Positions 24,101-32,150 are shown, numbered from the stretch's first letter. The stretch is DNA of 64,000 nt from Pomphorhynchus laevis (GCA_012934845.2 WNNJ02001708.1:124001-188000); one strand, 5' to 3'. Notes: generated by a model not told the origin, from the letters alone. Numbers and translations are program-made.

Positions 24101-24282
24101 ATATAAAGCATGTTCTCAATGTTCTTAATCTTATCCTTTACCAGTTCAAATATTTTCCTTTGTAGGGACGGAACAAATACAAAATTAATTGCACAATTGA
24201 CTATGGTGCAATGGAAACAAGAACGCAATCCCGTTTCATTTGAAAATACAATGCATTTTTTATCGAACAGAAAACGTTTCAT
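1..24282 (-). CDS. THADA: THADA / Trm732 family gene (DUF2428), split, 3' part off the window
   Basis: Trm732/THADA is a large armadillo/HEAT-like protein; the yeast member partners the Trm7 methyltransferase in tRNA 2'-O-methylation, and animal THADA is tied to calcium and energy balance. Exons read on the minus strand, 5' to 3': 24282-24142, 24033-23831, 19645-19596, 19550-19512, 19463-19415, 17940-17816, 17773-17691, 12860-12798, 11935-11842, 11681-11503, 9508 to about 9365, 8974-8882, 8664-8555, 8501-8343, 8152-8029, 5719-5574, 3193-2737, 2648-2542, 1743-1643, perhaps 844-765, and 132 to beyond the left edge. Codon phase matches at most junctions. Family signatures, recalled rather than searched: APEGIVPMD, VCCWRTAKELSLIMGKLC, SRHHGTFESAHIGF and NSSYSQINVALMII. 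At least one exon is missing between 17691 and 12860. The start ATG at 24280-24282 follows an in-frame stop directly. The N-terminal part looks shorter than in vertebrates. Confidence 0.82.
765..844 (-). CDS. Possible THADA-like exon
   Basis: The stretch lies between ..tttcccag and a consensus donor ATG|gtaagt. Entered in phase 2, as exon 19 requires, it reads 26 codons and leaves in phase 1. A second open frame also exists, and neither gives a recognised motif. The next exon at 132 needs phase 2, so either this exon is misread or one more small exon lies between 764 and 133. Confidence 0.35.
1643..2648 (-). CDS. THADA: THADA-like gene, exons 18-19
   Basis: Exon 2648-2542 (phase 1 in, 0 out) encodes VCCWRTAKELSLIMGKLC, nearly the family consensus VCCWRSMKEVALLLGMLC. 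Exon 1743-1643 (phase 0 in, 2 out) encodes FELLMLHSRHHGTFESAHIG, matching FKQHLLQSRHRGAFELAYTG. Both lie in the DUF2428 core. The intron between them (2541-1744) is plain AT-rich DNA. Confidence 0.88.
2737..3193 (-). CDS. THADA: THADA-like gene, exon 17 (longest, 457 nt)
   Basis: The exon starts after ..gtttag, phase 0, and ends G|gtacct, phase 1. It encodes 152 residues. Near its end IIPVVGNKAPEGIVPMD matches the diagnostic family motif VSPVIQSSSPEGLIPMD. About 50 residues earlier NPLFGLLSCVRALL matches FPMYGRVHCITGAL. This is the clearest single exon for naming the gene. Confidence 0.88.
3508..3824. mobile_element. 317-bp foldback (MITE-like) element with hammerhead motif
   Basis: The left end TATTACACACGAACAGGAAA and the right end, read on the minus strand, share TATTACACA..AACAGGAAAGT.TAAACCTGCATGC and continue as inverted repeats for about 100 bp, including GCTTAACCCG/GCTTAATCCG and the CTATCACAGACGCC/CTACCACAAACGCC segment. 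No coding capacity is present. It lies in the THADA intron between exons 16 and 17. The target duplication is unclear; the TA at the ends may belong to it. Confidence 0.75.
3588..3660 (-). ncRNA. Hammerhead ribozyme-like motif inside the foldback element
   Basis: On the minus strand: stem I strand CACA (3660-3657), core CTGATGA, stem II arms GAAC/GGTC (one A.G mismatch) around a long loop, core GAA, imperfect stem III ACTCC/GGCGT, then GTC (3594-3592) followed by TGTG (3591-3588), which re-pairs with CACA. All invariant hammerhead core bases and a GUC cleavage triplet are present. The imperfect stems suggest partial decay. Confidence 0.55.
4604..4663. repeat. 13-bp tandem repeat, about 4 copies
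   Basis: Repeats of TATCTTGTACTAA in tandem, followed by a degenerate copy. It lies in a THADA intron. Confidence 0.8.
5574..5719 (-). CDS. THADA: THADA-like gene, exon 16
   Basis: A 146-nt exon with acceptor ..attttag and donor CAG|gtaatg, phase 1 in and 0 out. The encoded KLILCFNNSYDRNRKQSFDI followed by LLKL corresponds to the family segment L..CF..SFEDVK.LAFDLLMKL. It is separated from exon 15 by a 2.3-kb intron carrying three copies of a dispersed repeat, and from exon 17 by 2.4 kb carrying a foldback element with a hammerhead motif. Confidence 0.8.
6053..6294 (+). repeat. Dispersed repeat family, long copy
   Basis: This matches the reverse complement of 59936-60215 over its length. 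Shared blocks include TTGACTAATAAA-type, GATTAGAGGTC, GCTATGCTATCAGGT-like, CCCTAATTC and TATTTCCTCTGATAAAAT. It carries an internal inverted repeat (GGATTAGAGG / CCCTAATTCTT). The long block at 59.9 kb lies directly beside an RT fossil, so this is probably a truncated copy of that element's end. Confidence 0.7.
7075..7180 (+). repeat. Dispersed repeat family, short copy
   Basis: Shares AATCAAGTTAAAAT, TTTTTATGAATTGACTAATA and AGAATAAGGATTAG with the copies at 6.05 and 7.38 kb and, inverted, at 60.1 kb. It is diverged and truncated. Confidence 0.6.
7384..7530 (+). repeat. Dispersed repeat family, short copy
   Basis: Shares TATATCAAGTTAAAATCAAA, GTGACTAATAAATAAC and GTCATCAGAAGGAACTGCTA with the reverse complement of the 60.1-kb copy. 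Confidence 0.7.
8029..9508 (-). CDS. THADA: THADA-like gene, exons 11-15
   Basis: Exons 9508 to about 9365, 8974-8882, 8664-8555, 8501-8343 and 8152-8029. Phases agree from 8974 onward. The donor of the first exon is unresolved because several weak GT sites exist between 9367 and 9310. Segments ISELIICLFKLL, AMLKILKS, ALNIVCLPSRKTTDI, LEFFRFNIHVSTAAFRHEL and NSSYSQINVALMI follow each other in the same order as WVSPLLFILC, YMVKILQ, GLLCESNRSTEI, FFITYNLNSQSPGVRQQ and GSSYSTRFSALTIL, as I recall them from vertebrate THADA. This collinearity is the strongest basis for the identification. Confidence 0.8.
11036..11158. repeat. Two adjacent palindromes
   Basis: TTATAACGTGGTGCT... folds with AGCACCACGTTATAA and is partly repeated (11040-11115). 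It is followed by CACTATATTACGTAT / ATACGTAATATAGTG (11119-11157). There is no coding capacity. It lies in the THADA intron between exons 10 and 11. Confidence 0.7.
11503..12860 (-). CDS. THADA: THADA-like gene, exons 8-10
   Basis: Exon 12860-12798 (phase 2 in, 2 out) joins exon 11935-11842 (phase 2 in, 0 out). Exon 11681-11503 is open only if entered in phase 1. Exon 10 holds DLTNKMLSISWDRRSKCRTL, which matches the family's short L..L.W..K.KY segment. The phase clash between 11842 and 11681 can be resolved by a 16-nt microexon at 11794-11779, flanked by ..tatgcag and gtgaag. The intron 12797-11936 holds a 230-bp palindrome. Confidence 0.65.
12304..12531. repeat. Near-perfect palindrome, arms about 108 bp
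   Basis: The arm from ATATAGTTATTACAGGAAC to CAATAAAATG is repeated inverted around a centre TTTCACTTTTTTTGTGAAG. The transcript would fold into one long hairpin. It resembles a young foldback element or a fold-back duplication and lies in the intron between exons 12798 and 11935. Confidence 0.85.
13900..15400 (+). mobile_element. Old copy of zinc-finger RT retroelement, decayed
   Basis: Open pieces resemble the element at 55.8-58.6 kb. At 14580-14810 a stretch ending FTASQIIPLDKQRVRPIDIG matches the ...LLAFVKGDGGVRPIAVG segment. At about 14890-15050 YASKTFNSIYREM matches DFENAFNSISRSA. The copy is broken at many points and its limits are approximate. It lies in a THADA intron in the opposite orientation. 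Confidence 0.6.
15960..16085 (+). mobile_element. LINE 3' end fragment
   Basis: CAGTCACATCATTTTTTACT, then TTAGTGGACTTGTAAGCGGC and TTGTCTGCATGA, match the 3' end of the LINE at 23160-23262. Only the tail is present. The pattern TGGACTTGTAAGCG is the shared 3' signature of this LINE group. Confidence 0.75.
16094..16150 (-). mobile_element. CR1-like LINE fragment
   Basis: TGAGATACACAATAAATAAT and ACTATAGTATATCGGGCAGG match 45158-45208 in the larger CR1-like copy. The minus-strand reading VPARYTIVSQIIYCVS matches VPVRYTIGSQIINCVS, the region after the RT palm. Confidence 0.65.
16148..16662. repeat. Direct repeat pair, about 154 bp, spaced 361 bp
   Basis: Copies at 16148-16301 and 16509-16662 are about 90% alike by eye, both starting GAGTGCTGCCGG and ending near CACATTCTACGAT(T/A)AAATTATA. 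The left copy continues from a CR1-like fragment, so the pair probably derives from a LINE segment. Confidence 0.8.
16787..16825 (+). ncRNA. Decayed hammerhead-like remnant
   Basis: A perfect stem II GAGCG-TTTG-CGCTC is followed by GAAAC and a GTA triplet, as in hammerheads with a very short stem III. The CTGATGA core strand is degraded to CTTGAAAA and stem I is not evident. It is probably inactive. Confidence 0.35.
16828..17225. repeat. Direct repeat pair, about 100 bp
   Basis: Copies at 16828-16935 and 17126-17225 share ACCAGCATTTC, ACAAGGA, CCGAAACACGAAATGTAG and CACTGCTGATGAGGTCCA. Each holds CGAAAC and CTGATGA flanked by complementary arms (GGACC/GGTCC in the first). The order is permuted compared with a normal hammerhead. 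Confidence 0.8.
17691..19645 (-). CDS. THADA: THADA-like gene, exons 3-7
   Basis: Five short exons (19645-19596, 19550-19512, 19463-19415, 17940-17816, 17773-17691) have GT-AG borders and phases 2-1, 1-1, 1-2, 2-1 and 1-0, which chain without a break. The 39-nt exon at 19550-19512 is unusually small. Readable pieces include RSLIEHPKKHL, VNLLFQQLNYI and EELYTGLQCLSKLLNL, which are amphipathic helical repeats. The piece IEHP..HL..LLFQQ resembles the family's WEHPLDALRHQ..FKNLL segment. The 1.5-kb intron 19414-17941 holds the hammerhead-bearing repeat and other direct repeats. Confidence 0.6.
18100..18530 (-). mobile_element. Retrozyme-like direct-repeat unit with hammerhead
   Basis: GCATAAACACCAGGCAGCAT starts at 18100 and again at 18453 and is followed by matching CTAT..ATCCTCATCAGAC.AAGAAA. 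One complete unit is therefore 353 bp and is followed by a partial second copy. A canonical type I hammerhead lies within the complete unit. Unit size, direct repetition, lack of coding capacity and a minimal hammerhead fit metazoan retrozymes or the terminal repeats of Penelope-like elements; which of these is undecided. Confidence 0.6.
18225..18266 (-). ncRNA. Hammerhead ribozyme, type I, minimal stem III
   Basis: Minus strand: stem I ACGGTA (18266-18261), CTGATGA (18260-18254), stem II GCTC-CGTTA-GAGC (18253-18241), GAA (18240-18238), two-base-pair stem III AC-GC-GT, cleavage triplet GTA (18233-18231), then TACCGT (18230-18225), which pairs perfectly with ACGGTA. Every invariant core base is present, and stems I and II are perfect. 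The very short stem III is typical of hammerheads in Penelope-like elements and metazoan retrozymes, which often act as dimers. Confidence 0.85.
18714..19265. repeat. Direct repeat pair, unit about 310 bp
   Basis: Copies at 18714-18975 and 19029-19265 share TTCATCACAA, ATCGCAAAAGTGATTCGGCA-like, AACGGACATAACTG and GGTTTCTGC.TATT. They are moderately diverged. No coding capacity was found. They lie in the same THADA intron as the hammerhead unit. Confidence 0.65.
19768..19932. mobile_element. Foldback element, arms about 55 bp
   Basis: TGTTGGGATATTTCCGGACC... is inverted to ...GGTCCGGAAATATCTCAACA. The arms include CTGTATTTTAGCTGG / GCAAGCTAAAATACAAG. A second, partial copy of its right half lies at 20104-20242 (shared TTTCTGTCGTAATGCAACAT and AATATCTCAACAAAAT). 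The second foldback is incomplete. Confidence 0.75.
20520..23262 (+). mobile_element. LINE (L2/CR1 superfamily), long but decayed
   Basis: Non-LTR retrotransposon lying in the first large THADA intron, opposite to the gene. Pieces in order: endonuclease segment GDFNVRLERS near 20818; an RT segment reading VISLNLSSNFDIVDHSILYH near 21985; the catalytic QYADDILIY at about 22260-22290; then the C-terminal region. The 3' tail holds GTGGACTTCTAAGTGGCCTG. Many frameshifts and stops separate the pieces, so it is dead. The tail matches the fragment at 15960-16085. Confidence 0.85.
23831..24282 (-). CDS. THADA: THADA-like gene, first two coding exons
   Basis: Exon 24282-24142 begins with ATG immediately after an in-frame TAA and ends CTG|gtaaag after 47 codons. 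Exon 24033-23831 follows an ..cttaag acceptor in phase 0 and ends AG|gttgat in phase 2. The encoded stretch is serine- and asparagine-rich in the second exon (residues about 55-85), then helical (CDILKSLDEFLESS). The phase joins cleanly to exon 19645-19596, across a 4.2-kb intron filled by a LINE. No family motif lies in these exons, so they are assigned by phase and position only. Confidence 0.5.
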
Positions 24283-25115
24283 TTAGTGAATTACAGAGTT
24301 ATTTAATAATCAACAATACTTTATTTTTAATTTTAACATAAATCCGTTTACTTTAAACATAATTTATGTTAATTTTAAAATAAATTATGAATAACTTATT
24401 AAACATTGGCAAATCGAATTACCTGATTTATCCAATTTTGATAATTATCTAATCTAAAAAGCCACAAACTATATTGAATATTATTGAAATCATATCATGA
24501 TGAAAATGAACAGAAATTAAAATGATTTGAAAGTATAAACATCACCGGTTGAAGCAGTTTTCTTTGCTAGGTATTGCAAAACGGCATTTGTGCAGAAAGG
24601 ATGAAAAAATACGTCAGTCTCCAAAGTCGACTAGTCTTTTAAAGGTAAAGAAGATATCAACTTGCTGACACTGGAAAGTAACCAAAATCGGTAAAGGTCG
24701 TAAATTGCTTCGGGCTAGAAACAATCAGAGTCGCTTCAATTTATTATTCTGGATATGATACTCAATTCATGAATCAAGGCTGGATAACAAACTATTCGAG
24801 GGTGCAGGAGGGTGTGTGAATACTTACAAGTGTTCAATTGATTTTAATTGGAAGAAATTTAACCCATTAGTGAACAAATATTGCTTCATTTGAGTTTTAG
24901 TTAAAAGATACGTAGTCTAAAATTCGCTTGAAATGGGAGTTGGCGCAAACTCTCGTGTATAAAATCCAAAATAAAAATTCGTAGCTTTTATGAAGGATCT
25001 CTTTGTTGTATATCAAATACTTATGAGTATACTTATCTAATACTTTATTAGATATTAAATATTATATCCAATACTTCTGTGAGTTATATCCTCTTTCTAC
25101 TTTATAAAAAAGATT
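24283..25115. other. Intergenic stretch, nothing recognised
   Basis: Presumed upstream region of the THADA-like gene. It is AT-rich to 24540, then more balanced. No promoter motif, RNA gene or coding segment with family resemblance was found. Confidence 0.5.
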
Positions 25116-25790
25116 TATTTTAAAGTGGCAAACGCGTGCCAGCGCACGCGTACATGACCACAACAAAACAAAAATGTAAATAATGTGTCGAGAAGGTTTG
25201 AACCGAGGAGGTCTTCGAATGTGATAAAGGAGGGGGTGCGGCGGACGTCGAGAGGGAGTTGATTCCAGGCGAGTGAGGCGGTGACGAGGAAGGATCGGAG
25301 ACCGTAGTTGTTAAAGTAATTGAATGTGGAGTAAGATGGTATGACGAAAACGCAGTGATAGCGAGGTGGGACGAGTGTCGTCTAAGAAAGGAAGGTTGAT
25401 GAACGATGGGGAGCCGACAGCGATGAGACGAAAAGTTACGAGAAAAAGGCGGAGTTTGATGCGGATGTGGATGGTGGGCCAGGAGAGTTAGGAAAGATAT
25501 GTGGATGTGTGGTCGAAGCGACGGAGACGAAAGAGCACTCGAACGGCGGTGTTGATTATTCGTTGTAGGGGTAGGATGATGGATTTTGGAGAATTGGCGA
25601 AAAGGCTAAGGCAGTAATCGATTTTAGGGAAGAGAAGAGATGAAACAAGAGGCATACAAGAGAGGAAGTCGATAAGGGGGCGGATACTGCAGATGTCACG
25701 GAGAATGAAGTTAGACGAGCAGAATGTTAATGCAAATAACGATATCTAGCATAAATTGGTGGTTAAGAACGGACTTGCTGATCTGAACGT
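25116..25790 (-). mobile_element. LINE, 5'-truncated, 3' third only
   Basis: The 3' end lies at 25116 with the shared signature, on the minus strand TACGCGTGCGCTGGCACGCG then TTTGCCACTT. The body is about 90% like 41320-40812 and 37860-38520 by eye and covers the region after the RT palm (LIDFLSC, SRFKINYCLSLFANS-like). The edge near 25790 is approximate. Confidence 0.85.
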
Positions 25791-25827
25791 AAGTTATTTG
25801 TACTTATTTCATTTTTGTTCCAGTAAC

Positions 25828-26660
25828 AATCTGTTAAAGTGACAAATACACACCAATGCGCGCTTACAATAGTTCGGAAGCGCTTACTTCGGTTAGGAAG
25901 CTGTACCACAAATTAGAACCCAATCAGACTTCTAGAATACAAATACAGTAAGGTTCATATGTTTTCAATAAGTCAAGTATCATGACAGAAGCTAAGCAAA
26001 TGACATCAAGTTAAGTGATGTTCATCAACGATGGACAATGAAGAATGCGATTATTTAATGCCTTTATATTTGAACATTCGAATATTTCTGATAGTAGATT
26101 ATTCCAGTTGGTAATTGCTCGGAGAAAGAAGAACTGCTGAGATACTTGTGTCCTAAAATAAGGTTTATATAACTTAAATGGATGATCACGGGTTCTGTTA
26201 TTATTACATCAAAGGAACAAATTGACAAAATTACAACCATTAAAACCATTGAACAATTTCTTACAAATAGTGATTTCTAGATTTATTTTATTTATAGTAA
26301 CAAATGCACACCTATGCGCGCTTACAAGTTCACGTAAAAGAAAAAGTAAAATTAAATAAAACAAAATACAATGTAAAATTAATTTGTTGGTTTAATTGGA
26401 GGAAGCATATGGGTGGAATATGACAAGACGTCAGGTGGAGATTTTGAGTAGTTCGCTGAAGAGGTATGATAGAAGCGGGAGTTGGATAAGATGCTGAGAG
26501 AATGCATCTTTGATTTATTGTGGAGCATGATATATAGTGAAGGAACGTAGACATAGTTTGAAGAGTGGAAACGACGAAGAAGAACGAAGGTAAGCTGGCA
26601 AAGAATACCAGGTAAGTGAAGCAACAACGATATAAGATCATAGACCATAGTTGGTTAAGT
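25828..26660 (-). mobile_element. LINE 3'-end fragments
   Basis: Two 3' signatures on the minus strand lie at 25832-25875 and 26295-26330 (CTTGTAAGCGCGCATAGGTG and a relative). The second is followed upstream by a decayed C-terminal region (pieces such as FFASLPSFFFV, as in 31480-31510). Between them, 25880-26290 shows no recognisable coding remains. Confidence 0.6.
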
Positions 26661-27030
26661 GCAGAGGGACATGGATAAGTAGAGAATTAGCTGTCGACTG
26701 CGTGTGGACAAATGATGAACATTGAGTAAACTTAATCGTTTTTGGTAGGATACATCGCATACATCGAGATATTTTTTCAGAATGATGTCATGTAAGTTGA
26801 TCTCCAGTTTAGTCATTGGTCCTAATTTAATTGAGCCCATGTGAATATTGAGTCGAGATCCTGTTGAAGAATATGTACATCGTCTTCAGATTTAGTTTCA
26901 CGTCATATCTTTACATCATCTACATAAAGTAATATATTTGACCTGATATGACACGGTTAGTCATTTATGTACAATAATAAAAGTAAAATACTAGAGGCCG
27001 AACATTGCGACACACCGGATCCAATATGTT
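26655..27030 (-). mobile_element. LINE RT fragment of another family
   Basis: The minus strand shows a degraded RT stretch: VSQ.S near 27010, LYINDL, an aspartate pair with VK, then SEDDVHILQQDLDS. The YINDL/DD pattern is typical of Jockey- and CR1-like palms, unlike the LLGDLS..YADD pattern of the dominant family. Confidence 0.5.
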
Positions 27031-27032
27031 GC

Positions 27033-28615
27033 TTATCTGAGAAATTGATGCCTACTCTTATATAGAAAACTCTTTCGTTTAAGAGATTTGAATTGAGAGT
27101 TGGATATGTTAAGGAAATTCATTTCCTTATTTATTGTGGAAGAGGGTCCATATTGCAGGAACATTGACGTTATTTGAAGATTAGAAGCGACAAGGAAGAA
27201 CGAACGTATGCTGGCAAAGAATTCACGCAAGTGAAGAAGGGACGATAAAAGAGCGAAGACCATAGTTGGCTGAGTGCGGATGGATGTGAAGATGTATATA
27301 ATTACATGATCGCATAGCAAAGATAGAGCGCGAATCACCGAGATAAGCAAGGTATAAGTAGGATGGAGAGTGGATAAATAGAAGACGAAAGGTAACGGTA
27401 CGCAAACGAAATTCAACACGAAGGTTAATGGTGGGCCAAGATAGGACGGAAATATTATAGAATATATGGTCGAAGCGGCGAAGACACAGGAGAATACGAG
27501 CAGCAGAGTTTATGATACGTTGAAGAGATAAAATCACATAATTGGAAAAGTTGACATATAGGCTAAGAAACAAGATCGAAAGTCGATTAGTCTACGAATG
27601 CGATAGAGATCACAAAAAAAAGAAAGAAAGCGAACTTTGTCATGAACAAAAAATGTGAGAGAAAGGAAATTGTCGATGTAAAAACCTAAAAAATTCAGAT
27701 TGTCAACGGTTAGTAGAATGATGAAATTAATGTATATAGTATGTGGATCTAGGTCGAAGTGATGAGGGATGATCCACATGATTTTGTACTTTTCAGGATT
27801 GAGCTAGCCGAAAAGAGGAAATATGTTTGGAGATATACATAAGACATTTTGTGGCGGATGTAGTGAGATCGTGGATATAGAGATGATGTGCGTGAGAGTA
27901 GAGGTGGATATCATTGGCATAGTGCATCAGATGAAAGTTGTAATCACGAGTTATAACAGATAATTAGCCGAGAAGAATCGAGAATATGAAAGAAACTAAA
28001 ACGGAGCCTTGTAGAACATCCTGCGAGTTGGAAGAGAAATATGACGATGATTTTGAGTAAACACAAAAAGAGCGTTTGGAGAGATAAATGTGAATCATCT
28101 ATGGTAGTTACAAAGAAGCAATGGTCGTGACGAAGCCGAGAGAGTAGGATATAATGATCGACAATATCAAAATCAGAAGACAGGTCAAGAGAGATTACGA
28201 CACTACATAGTTTCAAAACACTGCAAGAAGTATATCGTTAACAACGTTTTGCTAAATGAGTTCAGTAAAGTGATTAAAACGGAAGGCAGATTAAAAAGGT
28301 AGGAAACAGGGTATGGATTGAGTTGATATCACAAAAGTTCTCGAAGTATACTTTTGATCAGACAATGATGTGATATTATTTTGCTAGAAAATTTTACATT
28401 TATAACGTGAAGAGAGTGATGAAAGCATCCAAGATTTTAGTAATAAACACGATGACTAGGGATATGAGTGTGACCACGTTAGATAAAACGATGACAGACT
28501 CTAAAAGAATGACGTAGAATGCGCTTAGAAATTCTACAGTCAGAGTCTAACCAAGGTGCATATTAAGAGCGTTTTGGAATTCGGGACTGGCAAGGTAATT
28601 CTATCGTCGAATTTA
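27033..28615 (-). mobile_element. LINE, dominant family, internal part, decayed
   Basis: From 28610 downward: linker segment APWLDSDCRISKR; RT segment VISLDLSSDFDIVDHYILLS (about 28215-28140); then pieces equal to the C-terminal part ending with NYGLRSFIV at about 27250. The characteristic 3' tail is absent. It lies head-to-head with the copy at 28640. Confidence 0.75.
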
Positions 28616-28639
28616 TATCCCCCGTTTCAATATGTCATT

Positions 28640-29890
28640 CGTTCTAATTATTCCATAGAACTAGCCTACGACAAAGTCTTTGGTGATCCTCTACAATCAC
28701 GAGAGGAAAACTTTATAGCGTTATAATTTCCCTCGGCCTCTCATCTGCATTCGACATCGTCGATCATTATATTCTTTTCTATCAGATCCGTCATGGCTGG
28801 ATTCTCTAAATCCTTTATAACCTGGTATTCCGCTTATCTATCTTACCGTTCTTCAGTGTTCATTCGGCTTCTTCTGTCTCGCTCAACTGTCTTCTCTCGC
28901 ACACGGTGCTCCTCAAGGTCAGTACTATGTCCCGTTATTTTCTCCCTTCTTCTCGGTGATCTATCTTCAATAACCAGAACACGCAATTTTCATGATATGC
29001 AATATGCTGATGACATTCTCCTCTACTCTTATTTACCTTCTTCTCATATCTATGATCTTGCATCCCCTTCCTTCGCTTGCCTATTATCCGTTTCCCAGCA
29101 CATTTCTTCGCTTCGCCTATCACTTAATTCTGCAAAGTCCAAAATCATGTGGATGATTCTCTCTCACCTCAACATTGCTCCACCTACCGTATATCTCTAC
29201 TCAACCATTCTTCCTATCGTTAATGATATCGTATTCCTTGGTTTCCACTTTGACAACTATCTTTCTATCAAGCTATTTGTTTCCGATATAGTTCGCGCCT
29301 CCCTGATACTCCGTGATATTCGCCGTATTCGTAGGTTGATCGATTTATCCGCCTTTTTATTTTCCCGAATCAATTATTGACTTAGTATATTCTCCAACTC
29401 TCTCAAAACTACTCTTCAACTTCTCCAACGTATTGTAAACTCAGCAGTTCGCGTTCTCCTACGTCTCCGCCGTTTTGACCATATATCTCAACATGTTTTC
29501 AATATTTCCTAGCGTCCCACAATTAGCCATCGTGACAGTTTCGTTTGATTATCCTGAACCATCGTGTACGGCATCGCAATTCCTCTTCATACTTGCATCT
29601 TCCACGTCTTGATAATTCTCGTCCTGTTTACTGTTCCTTGCGTTCCTGTAATTCCCTTCTTTAACATGTCCCAAAGTACTCTACCTCCTTTATATTCCGC
29701 TCCTTTATGGTGGCTGCTCCTCTATCGTGAAATCATCTGCCCGTTCATATACGCCAATCAACCTCCCTGCCGTGCTTCAAACGCCAAATCAGATCCCATT
29801 CAAACAATTTATCTGCTTGACCTTTTCATTTTTTTGTTAGTGGACTTGTAAGTGTGCAGCTGACACGCATTTGCCACGTTAAATAAATTA
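28640..29890 (+). mobile_element. LINE, dominant family, RT to 3' end
   Basis: An open stretch at 28793-29380 (195 codons) covers the RT palm and thumb: VIFSLLLGDLSSI, MQYADDILLYS with catalytic aspartates, SLNSAKSKIMW and FLGFHFDNYLSI. It ends at ...RINY* before the family's usual C-terminal segment, which continues out of frame to the 3' signature at 29845-29885 (GTGTGCAGCTGACACGC then ATTTGCCAC). The 5' part is truncated. Confidence 0.85.
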
Positions 29891-29899
29891 TTGTTATTA

Positions 29900-30175
29900 T
29901 TATCTCGATGAGTCTCGTCCTGTTTCTTTATCCTTCAGATCATCTCATTCCCTTCTATAACTCCAAATTATTCTACAAATTACCGCCTATCTTCCTTTCC
30001 TGTTGTTGCGTCTCTTGCTTGGAATTCGCTCCATTCGTACATCTGCTCAACTTCATCGTTTATACTATTCAAAATTCGTCTGCAAGATTATTTCTAATCA
30101 GTTTTATAATTTTCTTTATTATTAGTGGGCTTGTAAGCGCGCCGTTGGCACGCATTTGTCACTTAAAATAAATTT
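29900..30175 (+). mobile_element. LINE 3'-end fragment
   Basis: A second copy of the last 270 bp of the family: TCTCGTCCTGTTTCTTTATC, ending GTGGGCTTGTAAGCGCGCCG then TTGGCACGCATTTGTCAC. It stands directly after another copy's 3' end. Confidence 0.8.
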
Positions 30176-30244
30176 ATCTTTCTAATGATGGCATTAGATT
30201 AGCAAACCTAGTTTCTTTATACATTACACTTTAGAACCTATTTG

Positions 30245-30565
30245 ATTCCTTAATTTTATAAGGATAAAATAAGTAAGCACGATTTGAAATATGGATTCGC
30301 ATACACACATTTGGTCACATTTATGCAAATATGACCCGCGTGTGACAATTCGATGTCATACTGTAAGAATTTATCATTTGCTAATGTTCTTATTGGACGC
30401 CACACATTCAAGTCATATGCATGACTTGAATAGCATATTAACATTTATTAACATATATGGTGTATAATAGTGGACCCAAGATGGAACCTTGAGGTACACC
30501 AGTATTAATAGAAAATTTGAGGTATAGGATATCTCAAAAATTCATTATGTCGTGTCCGCACATGT
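30245..30565 (-). mobile_element. LINE RT fragment, different family
   Basis: The minus strand near 30530-30460 encodes GVPQGSILGPLLYTIYVN, the RT motif B region, followed by a decayed palm. The IYVN ending differs from the LLGDLS of the dominant family and suggests a Jockey/CR1-like relative. Confidence 0.75.
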
Positions 30566-30999
30566 TGTGTTAAAAATCAACATGACCTTTTATACATGAC
30601 AAATATTAAAAATGTTTATTATATTTCTTATTTTAAGCTATTATAATTTAGACATTACTTTTCGATTTCTATTAGAGTACATTATATAGACGATTTTCCA
30701 GCTATATAAAAGGTTTATTTGATTTGTCTTATATAACTGAGAAAACAAGGCCTATATTTAAAAATAAAAAAAATATTTATCATCTAGTATTTAATATTTT
30801 TATATAACATTTATTAATATTTATTATACGTCATTTTATACGTCATTTAATACGTCATATAAATTAATAAATCTATGTAAATTAATCATTTGAGGAAAAA
30901 TAGCATTATCGCTTTCACATTATCAGATTATAAACATTAGAGATTTCCGCAGGCTGCATGTTCCGCAAATTTAAATCCCTATGTGATATAATAACTTAT

Positions 31000-31800
31000 A
31001 TAACGTGGCAAATGCGTGCCAACTGAACGCTTACAAGACCACGATATACGATTAAATGCCTTCAGACTACCATAACAAGCTTACATATCAAGACAGACTC
31101 AGGCGTCTCAATTTATTATCAATTAAGGAGATGCTAAGGAATGAAGACTTGGTTTTTGTGTGAAAATTTTTGCAAACTCCCGATCATGTTTTGGAACCAC
31201 TCCTTTCTGTATGCGGACTAACTCAGCTCCACGGGTATTCTTTTACGCTCTAGCATAATCGCAGATTCGATAAGAAATATGGTGATGTCCGAGATAATAG
31301 CACAGAAGTTGAATTAACTGTCCCTCACCGCCATACTTACACCGTGTTTACCTTGATGATTCGCGCTCTGCCTCATTTGATCTGCGATCAAGTAATTCTC
31401 TACTTTTCCACGTACCTCTGCACTCAACCAACTATGGTATCTGCTCTTTGATCGTCACTTTTTCACTTGGATTTCTTTGCCAGCTTACGTCCGTTCTTTT
31501 TCGTCGCTTCCACTCTTCAAGCAACGTCTACGTTTCTATACAATAGATCCTCCTTCACAAAAAATTAAGAAGTGCATTCCCTCTACATTGTATCCAACTC
31601 ACAATTCTTCATATCTCTTTGATGAAACCACTTAACTTTTTCACCCTACGCGTTACAACATTCCACTCATATCCCTTATCTTCAATATACTTGCTTTAAT
31701 TTCAACAACATTTTCATTTTACATTCTATTTTTTGTTTCTTTATCTTTTGCGTGGGCTTGTAAGAGCGCATATGCGTGCATTTGCCACTATAAATAAATA
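31000..31800. mobile_element. LINE 3' ends in opposite orientations
   Basis: At 31000-31045 the minus strand carries a 3' signature (AAGCGTTCAGTTGGCACGCA). From 31063 the plus strand holds a C-terminal LINE segment (LTYQDRLRRLNLLSIKEMLR) and then a family 3' part ending GTGGGCTTGTAAGAGCGCAT at about 31750-31800. Both are fragments. Confidence 0.65.
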
Positions 31801-31924
31801 GTTTACAGTTTATTAAATTAGCCTATTAAATTAGTTTATGGTTTGTTAAATTAGAGATAGCTTATTAAATTTCCTGAATTTTTTTATTTTACTATTTGTT
31901 GTACATATGGATGCTTATGCATGA

Positions 31925-32150
31925 AACTTTTATGCTCCAACTTGAAGACGAATTTTTATAGTGGAAGACGAATTTTTATAGTGGAAGACGAATTTTATAA
32001 TATTTAATTTTTTATAGTGGAAGAGAAATGTTACTTTCGTATTAAGTGACTGATGCACTTCTATCCCCAAATCTTTCTGTTTTAGAACCACATTGAGACC
32101 GAAGCCTTTAATGTTGTAAGTAAAGTCTAATGAGCACCGTCCAAGCATTA
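31925..32150 (-). mobile_element. CR1-like LINE fragment
   Basis: A minus-strand open stretch reads NVVLKQKDLGIEVHQSLNTK, the conserved post-palm motif (L...KDLG(V/I).....L) of CR1/Jockey-type reverse transcriptases. No other part of the element is adjacent. Confidence 0.55.

Noticed and set aside
24540-24830. Possible exon cluster on the plus strand
   Set aside because: Splice-like signals exist, but every frame is interrupted and no recognisable protein emerges.
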